From the NCBI RefSeq assembly GCF_900114635.1, contig NZ_FOTQ01000004.1, positions 186,001 to 250,000 on the forward strand: a stretch of DNA of 64,000 nt. The letters are read 5' to 3'. The DNA is from Shimia aestuarii. GTDB lineage: Bacteria; Pseudomonadota; Alphaproteobacteria; Rhodobacterales; Rhodobacteraceae. A program made the position numbers and the translations under genes. Shown here piece by piece: positions 8,680 to 18,642 of this stretch. How positions within the stretch are numbered: position 1 is the first letter of the stretch; each line of letters opens with the position of its first letter. The notes beneath the pieces were generated by a model. That model did no database searches. It saw nothing but the letters and a program-made list of their open reading frames with translations, and was not told where the DNA came from.

Positions 8680-9153
8680 TCACTTTGCGCAAATTGCATC
8701 GAGAAGCAGAGAGAGAGCGTGATTCCGTGCCGCTTCGCGTACCTTGTCGCGCCCCGGTGCGCCGAATTCGATGGTTTCGGTCGTGCAACCCTCGCGCGTC
8801 GCCAGCCCAAAGCAGACGCGGCCCTCGGGTTTGAACTCGGAACCTCCGGGTCCGGCGATGCCCGTGATGGAGACGGCGACATCCGCGTCGCTGTTGACCA
8901 GTGCACCAAGCGCCATTTCACGCGCCACGTCTTCGGAGACCGCGCCGACAGCGGCAAGCGTGGACTCGCGTACGCCCAGCATCTCTGTCTTGGCGGTGTT
9001 GGTGTATGTCACGAACCCGCGTTCGAACACGTCCGAAGAGCCGGGCACATCAGTCAAGGCAACTGCGACCATGCCCCCGGTGCAGCTTTCTGCGGTGGCG
9101 ATGCGCAGACCCTTTTCGCGGGCCGCATCGAGGATATCGCCGGCATGTGTCAT
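8680..9153 (-). CDS. CinA-family nicotinamide-nucleotide amidase
   Basis: A 157-residue stand-alone CinA C-terminal (PncC) domain that deamidates nicotinamide mononucleotide in NAD recycling. The motif TAESCTGGMVAVALTDVPGSS near residue 20 and VSITGIAGPGGSEFKPEGRVCFGL near residue 95 are diagnostic. The N-terminal MoaB-like domain of long CinA proteins is absent, as in E. coli YgaD/PncC. Its ATG overlaps the pgpA stop (TGATG), so it is the last gene of the ispDF-pgpA-cinA operon. Confidence 0.92.
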   Translation of the reverse strand: MTHAGDILDAAREKGLRIATAESCTGGMVAVALTDVPGSSDVFERGFVTYTNTAKTEMLGVRESTLAAVGAVSEDVAREMALGALVNSDADVAVSITGIAGPGGSEFKPEGRVCFGLATREGCTTETIEFGAPGRDKVREAARNHALSLLLDAICAK

Positions 9154-9635
9154 CAGATCAGGAAGATATGGTAGAGCGCCGCCGCGACCAAGGTTGCAAG
9201 ACCTGCGAACACGCCGGCCCAGATATCGTCCAGCATGACGCCGTCAGCGTCATGGCGCTGATCCGCGCGGCCCACAAGCCAGGGTTTCTTGATGTCGAAC
9301 AGGCGGAAAAGCAGGAAGGCTGCGATCGGTCCGGGCCAGACCATGGACATGTCGCGCATGTAAAAAGCTGCGGCAGGGAACAGCATGGCGATCCACATGC
9401 CTGCGACTTCGTCGATCACGATTTCCGAGGGATCATCCCCCGGTTTGTCCCGCAGCTCGGTTCGACAGGCCCAGAAGCCTGCGACAATCGACAGGCTCGT
9501 GGCCACGACCAATGGCCAGAAGCCGAGGTAGCGCTCGATGCCCCAACCAAGGATCAGTGCCGCCAGCGAGCCCCAAGTGCCCGGTGCCCAGGGGAGAAGG
9601 CCGACGCCGAAAAAGGTTGCAACCTGTCTGCTCAT
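9153..9635 (-). CDS. pgpA: Phosphatidylglycerophosphatase A
   Basis: Inner-membrane phosphatase of 160 residues that converts phosphatidylglycerophosphate to phosphatidylglycerol. Family motifs are [16 protein letters not shown] near the N-terminus, the acidic [14 protein letters not shown] and the C-terminal [15 protein letters not shown]. Several hydrophobic segments are visible. Its start overlaps the end of ispDF by 4 bp and its stop overlaps cinA, so translational coupling within the operon is likely. Confidence 0.94.
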   Translation of the reverse strand: MSRQVATFFGVGLLPWAPGTWGSLAALILGWGIERYLGFWPLVVATSLSIVAGFWACRTELRDKPGDDPSEIVIDEVAGMWIAMLFPAAAFYMRDMSMVWPGPIAAFLLFRLFDIKKPWLVGRADQRHDADGVMLDDIWAGVFAGLATLVAAALYHIFLI

Positions 9636-10777
9636 GATTTCACCAATGTTGCGGTGGCCAGCGCCGCAATCCCTTCTTCGCGGCCCGTGAAGCCCAGTTT
9701 CTCAGATGTGGTCGCCTTGATGGAAACGCGGTCAGCATCAAGGTCCATGATCTCGGACATGCGGGCGGTCATGGCAGCGGCGTGAGGGCCGACCTTGGGA
9801 CGTTCGCAGATCAGGGTGCAGTCGATATTGGAGATGGCAAAGCCCATCTCCTTGGCCAGATTGACCGCGTGGCGCAGGAAAATGGCGCTGTCGGCACCTT
9901 TCCATTCCGCTTCGGAGGGGGGGAAGTGGCGACCGATATCGCCCTTTGCCAGAGCCCCGTAGATGGCGTCGGTCACGGCATGCATGCCGACATCCGCGTC
10001 GCTGTGCCCCTTGAGCGCCTTGTCATGCGGGATGTTCACGCCGCAAAGCGTGACGTGATCTCCGCTTTCAAAGGCGTGCACGTCAAAACCGTTGCCCAGT
10101 CGAATATCCATTCTGCCTCTCAGATGCGCGTCAAGCCGGGCGAAATCCTCCGGCGTGGTGATTTTCAGATTGCCCTCGTCGCCCGCCACGATGGCGACGT
10201 CAAGTCCGGCGGCGCGTGCGACCTCGACATCATCGGCCGCGCCGCCCGGGTGGGTGCGGTGAGCGGCAAGGATCGCGTCATAGGCAAACCCCTGGGGGGT
10301 TTGGGCGCGGTACAGGTTTTCGCGGCTTTGGGTGCCGGACACTTTGCCGTCCGTACCGCGCCAGAGAGCGTCGGTGACCGGCAGGGCCGGAGCGGCGCCA
10401 AGGGAGCCATTCCGGAGCGCGTCGAGGACGGCGGTGATGGTTTGATCGGAAATCCCCGCGCGGGCGACATCGTGGATCAGCACATGGCTGAAGCCATGCC
10501 CCTTGAGCGCTTCGAGCCCTGCCTGAACCGAGGCGTCGCGCGTGGCGCCACCATGCACAACCTCGACCTCCAGTCCCTCGGCAAAAGAGTGGTCGTCCGG
10601 ATGAATGACCAGCACGATATGGTCGATACCGGGATGGGCCACAAAGCGCGCCAGGGTCCAGTCCGCCACGCGGCGTCCGGCCAATGGCCGCCATTGCTTT
10701 GGCAAGCCGCCCCCGGCGCGGGTACCGCGCCCCGCGGCGACGATTACGGCGGCGGTTTTGAAATCACTGTTTGTCAT
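9632..10777 (-). CDS. ispDF: Bifunctional IspD-IspF isoprenoid enzyme
   Basis: Fusion of two steps of the non-mevalonate (MEP) isoprenoid pathway, 381 residues. The N-terminal IspD domain (residues 1 to about 220; [18 protein letters not shown] nucleotide-binding loop) makes CDP-methylerythritol. The C-terminal IspF domain (from about residue 223; GNGFDVHAF metal-binding DVH, and [19 protein letters not shown]) makes the 2,4-cyclodiphosphate. The fusion is common in alphaproteobacteria. IspE, the intervening step, is not here. It is the first gene of a leftward operon and diverges from dusB. Confidence 0.96.
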   Translation of the reverse strand: MTNSDFKTAAVIVAAGRGTRAGGGLPKQWRPLAGRRVADWTLARFVAHPGIDHIVLVIHPDDHSFAEGLEVEVVHGGATRDASVQAGLEALKGHGFSHVLIHDVARAGISDQTITAVLDALRNGSLGAAPALPVTDALWRGTDGKVSGTQSRENLYRAQTPQGFAYDAILAAHRTHPGGAADDVEVARAAGLDVAIVAGDEGNLKITTPEDFARLDAHLRGRMDIRLGNGFDVHAFESGDHVTLCGVNIPHDKALKGHSDADVGMHAVTDAIYGALAKGDIGRHFPPSEAEWKGADSAIFLRHAVNLAKEMGFAISNIDCTLICERPKVGPHAAAMTARMSEIMDLDADRVSIKATTSEKLGFTGREEGIAALATATLVKS

Positions 10778-10822
10778 GGGCCATGTCTAGAACCTGCAAG
10801 TCAGAGTGGCAATCGACCCCTT

Positions 10823-10849
10823 GCACTTGCCCAAAAAATAGGCAAATGC
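10823..10849. promoter_or_regulatory. Dyad-symmetric operator candidate between ispDF and dusB
   Basis: Inverted 9-bp arms GCACTTGCC and GGCAAATGC differ at one position from perfect symmetry and flank a 9-bp A-rich spacer. The GCC-N9-GGC core with an AT-rich centre resembles my recollection of R. capsulatus NtrC sites. It lies about 90 bp before the dusB TTG and 46 bp before the ispDF ATG. The binding protein is not known. Confidence 0.4.
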
Positions 10850-10936
10850 GTAAATCCCCTACAAATCACTCAGCGGAAACATTGTTCTTGTTAAGTGAGT
10901 CGGGTAGCACGAAATCAATGCACAAGGATTAGGCAT

Positions 10937-11938
10937 TTGACCGTTCAAGTCGCACATCTGTCATTTTCGCCCCCGGTTTTCCTGGCGCCCCTCGCCGGGA
11001 TCACGGATCGGCCATTCAGGGATCTGGTGTCCCGGTTTGGTGCCGGGTTGGTGGTGAGCGAGATGGTGGCGAGCCAGGAGATGGTGCAGGCCAAGCCGGG
11101 GGTGCGCGAAAAGGCAGAGCTAGGCTATGGCCGCGAAAACACGGCGGTGCAGCTTGCGGGGCGCGAGGCGCATTGGATGGCCGAAGCTGCGCGACAGGTC
11201 GAGGCCAACGGGGCCGCGTTGATCGACATCAACATGGGCTGTCCGGCCAAGAAGGTGACCAGCGCCAGCGGGGCCGGGGCCAGCGGGTCGGCCCTGATGA
11301 AAGATCTCGATCACGCGTTGACATTGATCGAGGCGGTTGTCGGCGCGGTCGAGATCCCGGTGACGCTCAAGACTCGGTTGGGATGGGATGACGCGATGCT
11401 AAACGCGCCGGAGCTGGCGCGGCGTGCGGAAAACGCAGGCGTTCAGATGATCACCATTCACGGGCGCACACGGTGTCAGTTCTACAAGGGGCAGGCGGAT
11501 TGGGAAGCGATTGCGGCGGTCAAGGATGTCGTGTCGGTTCCGGTGATTGCCAATGGCGACATCGTGTCGAGCGACGCCGCGCGTCAGGCGCTGTCTCAGT
11601 CCGGGGCCGACGGGGTTATGGTGGGACGGGGCGCGCAGGGGCGGCCATGGCTGTTGGCCAAGATCGCGGCTGACCTATTCGGCGCCAAGTCCCCCGAGAT
11701 ACCGAAGGGGGACGCGCTGGTGGAGATGGTGAGCGATCACTATTGCGAGATGCTTGCGTTTTATGGAGATGAGCTTGGTGGGCGCGTCGCGCGCAAGCAT
11801 CTGGGTTGGTACATGGATGATGCGGGCACCAATGCCATCTTACGCCGGAAAATCTTGACCGAGCGGACCCCGGCGGAAGTGTTGCGGCTGTTGCCGCGCG
11901 CGTTTGATCCCGCACAACAAGAAGAAGAGGCGGCATGA
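10937..11938 (+). CDS. dusB: tRNA-dihydrouridine synthase (NifR3 type)
   Basis: FMN enzyme reducing uridine to dihydrouridine in the tRNA D-loop, about 333 residues. Motifs are PVFLAPLAGITDRPFR, the catalytic-Cys segment INMGCPAKKVTS, GRTRCQFYKGQADW and NGDIVSSDAARQAL. The TTG start used lies after AAGGATTAGG and matches the family's N-terminus; a GTG at 10895 would add 14 residues and lacks an obvious ribosome site. As in Rhodobacter capsulatus, where it is called nifR3, it heads the ntrB-ntrC operon and overlaps ntrB by 4 bp (ATGA). Confidence 0.94.
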   Translation: MTVQVAHLSFSPPVFLAPLAGITDRPFRDLVSRFGAGLVVSEMVASQEMVQAKPGVREKAELGYGRENTAVQLAGREAHWMAEAARQVEANGAALIDINMGCPAKKVTSASGAGASGSALMKDLDHALTLIEAVVGAVEIPVTLKTRLGWDDAMLNAPELARRAENAGVQMITIHGRTRCQFYKGQADWEAIAAVKDVVSVPVIANGDIVSSDAARQALSQSGADGVMVGRGAQGRPWLLAKIAADLFGAKSPEIPKGDALVEMVSDHYCEMLAFYGDELGGRVARKHLGWYMDDAGTNAILRRKILTERTPAEVLRLLPRAFDPAQQEEEAA

Positions 11939-13020
11939 GCGCTGAAAACCCGATCTGGAATTCGTTGCCGGTTCCGGCGCTGATGGTGGATGCCTATGAC
12001 ACCATCACCGAGATCAACCCGGCTGCCGAGACATTTCTCAATGCATCGGCCAAGGCGATGCGGGGGCAGCCGATCTGGGACAAAGTGATGATCGACGCGC
12101 CGCTCGAAGAAGCATTCCGGCGCGCCCGCGAGCATGGCACCCCGCTTTTCGTGAACGATGCAGATGTCGGTACTGGGGATGGGCCCCCGGTGCAGTGCAA
12201 TCTGCAGATTGCCCCGCTGGCGGATGTCCCGGGGCATATGCTGTTCCTGATCTCCTCGCGCGAACTGGCCGGGCGCATGACGCGCAGTCACGGCGTCAAA
12301 TCCTCGGCGCAATCGGCGATCGGGATGGCGGAAATGCTGGCGCATGAGATCAAGAACCCGCTTGCCGGGATCACCGGGGCGGCACAGCTCTTGTCGATGA
12401 ACCTGTCTCCAGAAGATCTTGAGCTCACTGACCTGATTGTCGAGGAGAGCCGACGGATCGTGAAGCTGTTGGAACAGGTCGAGCAATTTGGCAATCTGTC
12501 ACTGCCACAGAGAAAGCCCGTGAACCTTCACGATGTCCTTGATCGTGCGCGCCGCTCTGCGTTGCTGGGATTTGGTGCACATATGAAGATCATCGAGGAT
12601 TATGACCCGTCGCTGCCTCATGCCGAAGGGGATGCGGATCAGCTTTTGCAAGTGCTTCTGAACCTGTTGAAGAACGCCTCGGAAGCCTCTGAGGGAAATG
12701 GCACAATTCGGCTTCATACCTATTATGAGCACTCGTTCCGGCTACGTCGGGCCGATGGCACAGGCCAGCCCTTGCCCTTGCAGGTCGAGGTGATTGACGA
12801 CGGGCCGGGGCTTCCTGCCGACATACAGGGCGACGTGTTCGATCCGTTTGTCTCGGGCCGGGAAAACGGCACCGGGCTGGGGCTCGCGCTGGTCAGCAAG
12901 ATCATCTCGGACCATGGCGGGATGATTGCCGTGGACAGCGTGCCGGGGCGGACCGTGTTCCGCCTGTCTCTGCCACGTGCGGGAAATGAAACATTGAAGA
13001 AATACGAGGAGAGCCTCTGA
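11935..13020 (+). CDS. ntrB: Nitrogen regulation sensor kinase NtrB
   Basis: Cytoplasmic two-component histidine kinase/phosphatase of 361 residues that reads nitrogen status through PII and acts on NtrC. An N-terminal PAS-like domain (residues about 10-110) precedes the dimerisation helix with phospho-acceptor His137 in [19 protein letters not shown]. The ATP-binding N box ([12 protein letters not shown]), VIDDGPGLP and [16 protein letters not shown] follow. It overlaps dusB by ATGA and ntrC by one base (TGATG), so the three are translationally coupled. Confidence 0.95.
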   Translation: MSAENPIWNSLPVPALMVDAYDTITEINPAAETFLNASAKAMRGQPIWDKVMIDAPLEEAFRRAREHGTPLFVNDADVGTGDGPPVQCNLQIAPLADVPGHMLFLISSRELAGRMTRSHGVKSSAQSAIGMAEMLAHEIKNPLAGITGAAQLLSMNLSPEDLELTDLIVEESRRIVKLLEQVEQFGNLSLPQRKPVNLHDVLDRARRSALLGFGAHMKIIEDYDPSLPHAEGDADQLLQVLLNLLKNASEASEGNGTIRLHTYYEHSFRLRRADGTGQPLPLQVEVIDDGPGLPADIQGDVFDPFVSGRENGTGLGLALVSKIISDHGGMIAVDSVPGRTVFRLSLPRAGNETLKKYEESL

Positions 13021-14384
13021 TGGATGGGACCGTTCTTGTCGCTGATGATGACCGCACGATCCGGACTGTGCTGACCCAGGCGCTGACCCGTGCCGGATGC
13101 AAGGTGCATGCCACCTCTTCGCTGACGACGCTGATGCGCTGGGTGGGCGAGGGCAAGGGCGACGTGGTGATCACGGACGTGATGATGCCGGACGGCAATG
13201 GGCTTGAGATGCTGCCCAAAATTGCCGAGGACCGCCCCGGTCTCCCAGTAATCGTGATTTCGGCGCAGAACACGATCATGACGGCCATTCAGGCCGCCGA
13301 GGCAGAGGCCTATGATTACCTGCCCAAACCGTTTGACCTGCCGGACCTGATGAAGCGCACCGGCAAGGCACTTGAGCAAAAGCGGCGGGTGCCAAGCCCC
13401 CAGAACACCGACACCGAGCGCCCGGACGAGCTGCCACTGGTGGGGCGGACTGCTGCGATGCAGGCCCTTTATCGGCTGGTTGCGCGGGTGATGAATACCG
13501 ATCTACCTGTTTTGATTTCCGGGGAAAGTGGTACAGGTAAGTCGCTGATTGCACGCGAAATTCACGACTTTTCGGATCGGCGCACCTTGCCATTTGTGGT
13601 GGTGAATGCGGCGGATCTGACTGATCTTGAAGGGCCGGTGCGGGTGTTGGCCAAAGCCAAGGGCGGCACCATCCTGTTTGACGAGATCGGCGATATTGAT
13701 GACGAGATTCAGGCGCGGATCGTGCGCATGATCGACAACCCGGGCGAACAAAACCCGCGTTTCATGGCGACAAGCCAGAGCAACCTCGGCGAGGCGATGG
13801 AAAAGGGCTCCGTGCGTCAGGATTTGTACTACAGGCTGAACGGGGCGACGATCCATGTGCCCAGCCTGCGCGAGCGGGTGGATGATATACCGCTACTGGT
13901 TGAGCATTTCCTGGCGCGTGCCGAACGCGATGGCGCGCCGATGCGTAGTTTTTCCAAGGAAGCGATGGAGATGTTTCGCGCCTATAGCTGGCCGGGCAAT
14001 GTGCGCCAGTTGGAAAACGCTGTGCGTCGGCTTGTGCTGACCGCGCGGGCCGAAGAGATCACGCAGACCGAAGCCGAGGCGGTCATGGGCACCCAGCCGC
14101 AGGTCGGGCCGCTCTTGGGTGGCGAGGACACGGAAAAGCTTTCGGCGGCGGTGGCGCGGCATTTGCGGCGGTATTTCGATCTGCATGGCAATATGCTGCC
14201 GCCTGCGGGTCTTTACGCGCGAATCTTGCGTGAGATCGAATTGCCGCTGATCGAGATTGCTTTGGATGCGACGGGCGGGAATCAGGCGAAATGCGCAGAT
14301 CTTCTGGGCATTAACCGGAATACGCTGCGTAAAAAAATCACTGATCTGGATATTCACGTGACACGACGCCGCAAGTTGATGTAA
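13020..14384 (+). CDS. ntrC: Nitrogen regulator NtrC lacking GAFTGA
   Basis: Response regulator of 454 residues: receiver domain with phospho-acceptor Asp53 ([13 protein letters not shown]), AAA+ domain with Walker A GESGTGKS (about residue 170) and Walker [11 protein letters not shown] (about 215), then a Fis-type HTH ([20 protein letters not shown]). Between the NAADL strand and Walker B about 18 residues are missing compared with E. coli NtrC, and this removes the whole GAFTGA loop that contacts sigma-54. R. capsulatus NtrC has the same lack and activates housekeeping-sigma promoters, so the same is inferred here. It probably controls amtB and other nitrogen genes. Confidence 0.95.
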   Translation: MDGTVLVADDDRTIRTVLTQALTRAGCKVHATSSLTTLMRWVGEGKGDVVITDVMMPDGNGLEMLPKIAEDRPGLPVIVISAQNTIMTAIQAAEAEAYDYLPKPFDLPDLMKRTGKALEQKRRVPSPQNTDTERPDELPLVGRTAAMQALYRLVARVMNTDLPVLISGESGTGKSLIAREIHDFSDRRTLPFVVVNAADLTDLEGPVRVLAKAKGGTILFDEIGDIDDEIQARIVRMIDNPGEQNPRFMATSQSNLGEAMEKGSVRQDLYYRLNGATIHVPSLRERVDDIPLLVEHFLARAERDGAPMRSFSKEAMEMFRAYSWPGNVRQLENAVRRLVLTARAEEITQTEAEAVMGTQPQVGPLLGGEDTEKLSAAVARHLRRYFDLHGNMLPPAGLYARILREIELPLIEIALDATGGNQAKCADLLGINRNTLRKKITDLDIHVTRRRKLM

Positions 14385-14485
14385 AACTGCCACATAAGCG
14401 TGGCGCAAAGGTCGCAGGCCTTGGGCAGACCACAAAATATGGCGGTTGACCGCGCAAGCGGTGCAAAATCAATTGAGGGCGTCGG

Positions 14486-16741
14486 GTGGCAAGCCGGACA
14501 GATACGAGCCATTGGGCGAAATTCAGGCGTTTGCGTCGTCAGAGACGTGTCCAGAATGTCGCAACTTGGGGATTGGTGGTTCTGGGGCCTGTTCTGGCGG
14601 TCTGCACCTATCTGATTCTCGGGCCACTGGGGCAGGGCGCAAGCTCGGGCGCGCTGCGCACGATCCTTCTGACAGACCTCGTCTATGTGTTGGCGGTCGC
14701 GGCGCTTGTGCTGCAGCGCGTCGCGCGAATGATCGCGTCGCGCCGGGCCCAATCAGCGGGGTCGCGTTTGCATTTGCGCCTGACCGGGGCGTTTGCGGCG
14801 CTGGCGCTGGTACCGACAGTGACCGTTGCTGTTTTCGCCGGGCTGACGGTGAACATCGGTCTGGAGGGCTGGTTCAGCGATCGGGTGCGCCAGGTGGTGG
14901 GAAATTCTCTGGCGGCGGCACAAGCCTATGAAGCAGAGCATGTCGAGGGGCTTGAACTTGATGCCAAGGCTTTGGCGGAGTTTCTCAATGCCAGCCGCCG
15001 CGCAACGTTTTTCATGGATGAAGGCGACATCAGGGTGGTGCTGGCCAGCGGTCAGAACCAGATCCAGCGCGGGTTGAAGCAAGCCTATGTCATTGATGGA
15101 ACTGCCAAAATTCGCGCGCGGGGGGAGCGGTCCTATCTGTTCTATTTCGTTGCGCCCACGCAAGCGGATTTCGACACGGCGAACGATGAAGGCATTGCGA
15201 TCATCCGCGATTTGGAAAACAGTGAAATCCGGGCGCTGGTGCCGCTTGAGGCCTTTGTTGACCGCTATCTCTATGTCAGCCGCGACGTGGATGCCGAGAT
15301 TTTCACGCTGTTGGACGAAACCCGCGAGACGGCGCAGTTGTATCAGCAGTTGGAAAGCGAACGGGGTCGGGTGCTTTTTGAGTTCGGCCTGATTTATATC
15401 GGGTTTGCGCTAATCCTGATCCTGGCTGCGATCTGGATGGGGATGTGGTTTGCCGAACGGTTGTCGCGTCCGGTCGGGCGCCTGACCGGGGCGGCGCAGC
15501 GCGTGGGCGCAGGGGATCTGGACGTGCAGGTCCTTGAGGAAGAGGGCGATGACGAGATTGCCATGCTGGGGCGGTACTTCAACCAGATGACCCGGCAATT
15601 GAAGGCACAGCGGGACACGCTTCTGGACAACAACCGCCAGATTGAGCGACGACGACGGATGTTTGATTCAGTGCTCAGTTCGGTCACCTCGGGGGTCGTG
15701 GGGCTGGACGACTCGGGGCGCGTGTCATTCGTAAACCGCTCTGCAGAGCGGCTGCTGGATTGGTCGGATGACCATCAGACCATGGCGCTTTCGGTTGCGG
15801 TGCCGGAATTCGGAGCGATGTTCGATGCTTTGAAGAATTCGAACAACGAGATTGCGCAGGAAGAAATCAAGGTCACACGGTCGGGACGGCTGGAAAATCT
15901 GTTGGTGCGCATGTCGACGCGGCGGCGAGAAGACGGGTCGCTCGAGGGATATGTGGTGGCATTTGACGATGTGACCAACCTCGTGACCGCGCAGCGCATG
16001 GCGGCGTGGGGTGATGTGGCGCGGCGGATCGCGCATGAGATCAAGAACCCGCTGACACCGATCCAGCTTTCGGCGGAGCGTATCCGGCGCAAATTTGCCA
16101 GCAAGGTGGGCGAGGACAGTGAAACGCTTGAACAGATGACGGATGTGATCGTGCGCCAGACCAATGACCTGCGCCGGATCGTGGACGAGTTTTCGAAATT
16201 CGCGCGGATGCCCGAACCAGAACGCAAGACCATCGATCTTGTCGAGTTGCTGAACGGCGCGGTGTTATTGCAGGAGACCGGACAACCGGGGGTGCGGTTC
16301 GAAACGGACATCTGTGATGGCCCACTTTGCGCGGATCTTGATGGTACGATGATTTCACAGGCGTTGACGAACCTGATCAAGAACGCGGGCGAAGCGATTG
16401 AAACGCTCGTGGAAAAGGGGGCACCCGACGGGTTTGTGCCCGAAATCCACATTCACTGTGCAGTGGAAGGCAGCAAGGCCGCAATCCGGATTGCCGACAA
16501 TGGGATCGGGCTTCCCGAAGACCGGGCGCGGCTGTTTGAGCCTTATGTGACGACCCGCGACAAGGGGACCGGACTGGGTCTTCCGATCGTGAAGAAGATT
16601 ATCGAAGAGCACGGGGGGACGCTCGATCTGCTGGACGCCCCGATTTTTGAGAACAACGACCACGCTGGCGCGATGGCCGAAATTCAGCTGCCTTTGGCAG
16701 GTGGGAACGGACAGGCCGGCGGGCAGAAAAATGACAAGTGA
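14486..16741 (+). CDS. ntrY: Membrane sensor kinase NtrY
   Basis: Inner-membrane histidine kinase of 751 residues, partner of NtrX. Two N-terminal hydrophobic segments and another before the periplasmic domain are visible (LVVLGPVLAVCTYLILG, LVYVLAVAALVLQ, FAALALVPTVTVAVFAG), then a further membrane helix near residue 310 (LIYIGFALILILAAIWMGMW). A HAMP linker, a PAS domain and His517 in [19 protein letters not shown] follow, with the ATPase ending in DKGTGLGLPIVKKIIEEHGG. The GTG start follows GAGGGCG. It comes 101 bp after ntrC, with ntrX 6 bp downstream. Confidence 0.95.
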   Translation: MASRTDTSHWAKFRRLRRQRRVQNVATWGLVVLGPVLAVCTYLILGPLGQGASSGALRTILLTDLVYVLAVAALVLQRVARMIASRRAQSAGSRLHLRLTGAFAALALVPTVTVAVFAGLTVNIGLEGWFSDRVRQVVGNSLAAAQAYEAEHVEGLELDAKALAEFLNASRRATFFMDEGDIRVVLASGQNQIQRGLKQAYVIDGTAKIRARGERSYLFYFVAPTQADFDTANDEGIAIIRDLENSEIRALVPLEAFVDRYLYVSRDVDAEIFTLLDETRETAQLYQQLESERGRVLFEFGLIYIGFALILILAAIWMGMWFAERLSRPVGRLTGAAQRVGAGDLDVQVLEEEGDDEIAMLGRYFNQMTRQLKAQRDTLLDNNRQIERRRRMFDSVLSSVTSGVVGLDDSGRVSFVNRSAERLLDWSDDHQTMALSVAVPEFGAMFDALKNSNNEIAQEEIKVTRSGRLENLLVRMSTRRREDGSLEGYVVAFDDVTNLVTAQRMAAWGDVARRIAHEIKNPLTPIQLSAERIRRKFASKVGEDSETLEQMTDVIVRQTNDLRRIVDEFSKFARMPEPERKTIDLVELLNGAVLLQETGQPGVRFETDICDGPLCADLDGTMISQALTNLIKNAGEAIETLVEKGAPDGFVPEIHIHCAVEGSKAAIRIADNGIGLPEDRARLFEPYVTTRDKGTGLGLPIVKKIIEEHGGTLDLLDAPIFENNDHAGAMAEIQLPLAGGNGQAGGQKNDK

Positions 16742-16747
16742 GGTCTC

Positions 16748-18166
16748 ATGAGTGACATTCTGATCGTTGATGACGAACGCGATATCCGCGAGTTGATCTC
16801 GGATATTCTGCAGGATGAGGGGTATACCACGCGGCTTGCCGGGAATTCGGACGACGCAATGGCGGAGATCGCTGCAGAGCAGCCCGCCTTGCTGATCCTT
16901 GATATCTGGCTCAAGGACAGCAACATGGACGGGATCGACATCCTCAAGGCGGCCAAGCGGGATTACCCCGAGGTGCCGGTGGTGATCATTTCGGGCCATG
17001 GCAATATTGAAATCGCCGTCGCGGCGATCAAGCAGGGTGCATATGATTTCATCGAAAAGCCCTTCAATATTGACCAGTTGCTTGTCGTGATCCGCCGGGC
17101 CATGGAAACTTCGCGCCTGCGGCGCGAGAACACCGAGTTGAAGCGGCAGGACGTCAAACCCGCGGACATGGTCGGGGAAAGCGCTGCTTTCCGCACGCTT
17201 TTGGGACAGCTCGACAAGGTCACGAAATCCAACGGACGGGTGATGCTGACTGGGCCTGCGGGCGTGGGCAAGGACGTGGCGGCGCGCTATGTGCATGCCA
17301 ATTCGAACCGGGCTTCGGGGCCCTTCGTCACGGTCAACTGTGCGGGGATGGAGCCCGACCGGGTTGAGGAATTGCTGTTTGGCCGGGAAGGGGCCGAACG
17401 CGGCGTCGAGCCGGGCCTTTTGGAACAGGCGCACGGCGGGGTGGTCTATTTCGACGAGGTGGCGGACATGCCGCTGGCCACGCAATCCAAGATTTTGCGG
17501 GTGCTGGTGGATCAGCAGTTCCAACGTGTGGGCGGGTCGGACAAGGTGCGGGTGGACCTGCGGGTGATCTCATCGACCAACCGCGACCTGAAGGCGGAAA
17601 TCGATGCAGGGCGCCTGCGGGAGGAGTTGTATCACCGGTTGAACGTGGTGCCGATCCCGGTGCCGTCTCTGGAGGAGCGGCGGGAAGATATACCGATGCT
17701 GGCGCGGCACTTCATCGAGAGCTTCAATGAAACGCAAGGGTTGCCGATGCGTGAATTGAGCGAAGAGGCGGTTGCGCTGATGCAGACGATGGTCTGGCCG
17801 GGCAATGTGCGGCAACTCAAGAACTTGATCGAACGGGTTCTGATCCTTGGGGATGGCACCGGAGAGATCGAAGCCCGCGAGTTGCCCAGCGATTCCGGTG
17901 GGTCGCAGGAAGAGGACCGTGTGGTTCTTTCCGGGGCGCTGGCAACATTGCCGTTGCGCGAAGCACGCGAAGCCTTTGAGCGGGAATACCTGCTGACCCA
18001 GATCAACCGGTTTGGCGGCAACATCAGCCGGACTGCGAATTTCGTGGGCATGGAGCGCAGCGCGCTGCACCGCAAGCTTAAATCGCTGGGCGTGGTGACA
18101 TCGAACAAGGCGGGCGCGCGGGTGGCGCATATCTCGGATGATGAGGACGCGCGCGAAGCCGGTTAA
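16748..18166 (+). CDS. ntrX: Response regulator NtrX with degenerate GAFTGA
   Basis: Response regulator of 472 residues linked to nitrogen, redox and envelope control in alphaproteobacteria. Receiver Asp52 lies in LLILDIWLKDSNMDG. The AAA+ domain has Walker A GPAGVGKD and Walker B GGVVYFDEVAD, with a C-terminal Fis HTH (NISRTANFVGMERSALHRKL). At the sigma-54 contact loop (about residues 212-222) the sequence reads REGAERGVEPG rather than GAFTGA, so sigma-54 activation is doubtful. Its stop overlaps by 4 bp the end of the convergent lipoprotein gene. Confidence 0.94.
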   Translation: MSDILIVDDERDIRELISDILQDEGYTTRLAGNSDDAMAEIAAEQPALLILDIWLKDSNMDGIDILKAAKRDYPEVPVVIISGHGNIEIAVAAIKQGAYDFIEKPFNIDQLLVVIRRAMETSRLRRENTELKRQDVKPADMVGESAAFRTLLGQLDKVTKSNGRVMLTGPAGVGKDVAARYVHANSNRASGPFVTVNCAGMEPDRVEELLFGREGAERGVEPGLLEQAHGGVVYFDEVADMPLATQSKILRVLVDQQFQRVGGSDKVRVDLRVISSTNRDLKAEIDAGRLREELYHRLNVVPIPVPSLEERREDIPMLARHFIESFNETQGLPMRELSEEAVALMQTMVWPGNVRQLKNLIERVLILGDGTGEIEARELPSDSGGSQEEDRVVLSGALATLPLREAREAFEREYLLTQINRFGGNISRTANFVGMERSALHRKLKSLGVVTSNKAGARVAHISDDEDAREAG

Positions 18167-18600
18167 TTCACCGGCTTGCTCAGGTCGACCAGAACTCGGC
18201 CCCCGCCCGGTTGCCGCACGGCACAGATCGAGGGGCCAATGGGCGGCGAAGTCGTGAGCGGGCGGTAGTTGCGCCCCTCGAGCGCTTCTTTCGGGCAGTA
18301 GGGAATGCTGACCCGAGAGTAGCCTTGTTGTTCCATGCAACGTTGGACCGTCGAGTTCCGGCGCCCTTCGTTGGCGTCATAGATTTCGTTGCGATAACCG
18401 ATGATCCGGCCATCCGCGCCGAAGACCGGGATCAGGTCGTTGATGATCATCGGAGGCACGGTATTGGCGGCATAGGTGTTGCACTGGGCCCGTGTAACGT
18501 TGGCCTCCTGCGTGGTCGCGCCGACCTTGTACATGGGGGTATAATCCAGACAGGCGGACAGGCTCGCAAGGGCGACGAGGGAAAGAGGCAGGCGTTTCAT
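18163..18600 (-). CDS. Small lipoprotein, tandem paralogue A
   Basis: A 145-residue predicted lipoprotein: signal MKRLPLSLVALASLSAC with lipobox LSAC (Cys17). The body has a Cys-containing helix-like start (ANVTRAQCNTYAANTVPP) and a C-terminal signature, LEGRNYRPLTTSPP...SICAVRQPGGGRVLVDLSKP. The same architecture recurs in the next gene, so the two are tandem duplicates. No known domain is recognised. Expected location is the envelope, probably the outer membrane because the residues after Cys do not show Asp at +2 (Leu follows, with Asp next). Confidence 0.78.
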   Translation of the reverse strand: MKRLPLSLVALASLSACLDYTPMYKVGATTQEANVTRAQCNTYAANTVPPMIINDLIPVFGADGRIIGYRNEIYDANEGRRNSTVQRCMEQQGYSRVSIPYCPKEALEGRNYRPLTTSPPIGPSICAVRQPGGGRVLVDLSKPVN

Positions 18601-18642
18601 TTTGCCCTCCTTTGGGTCATGGACCGGATCGCGGCGACCGGA

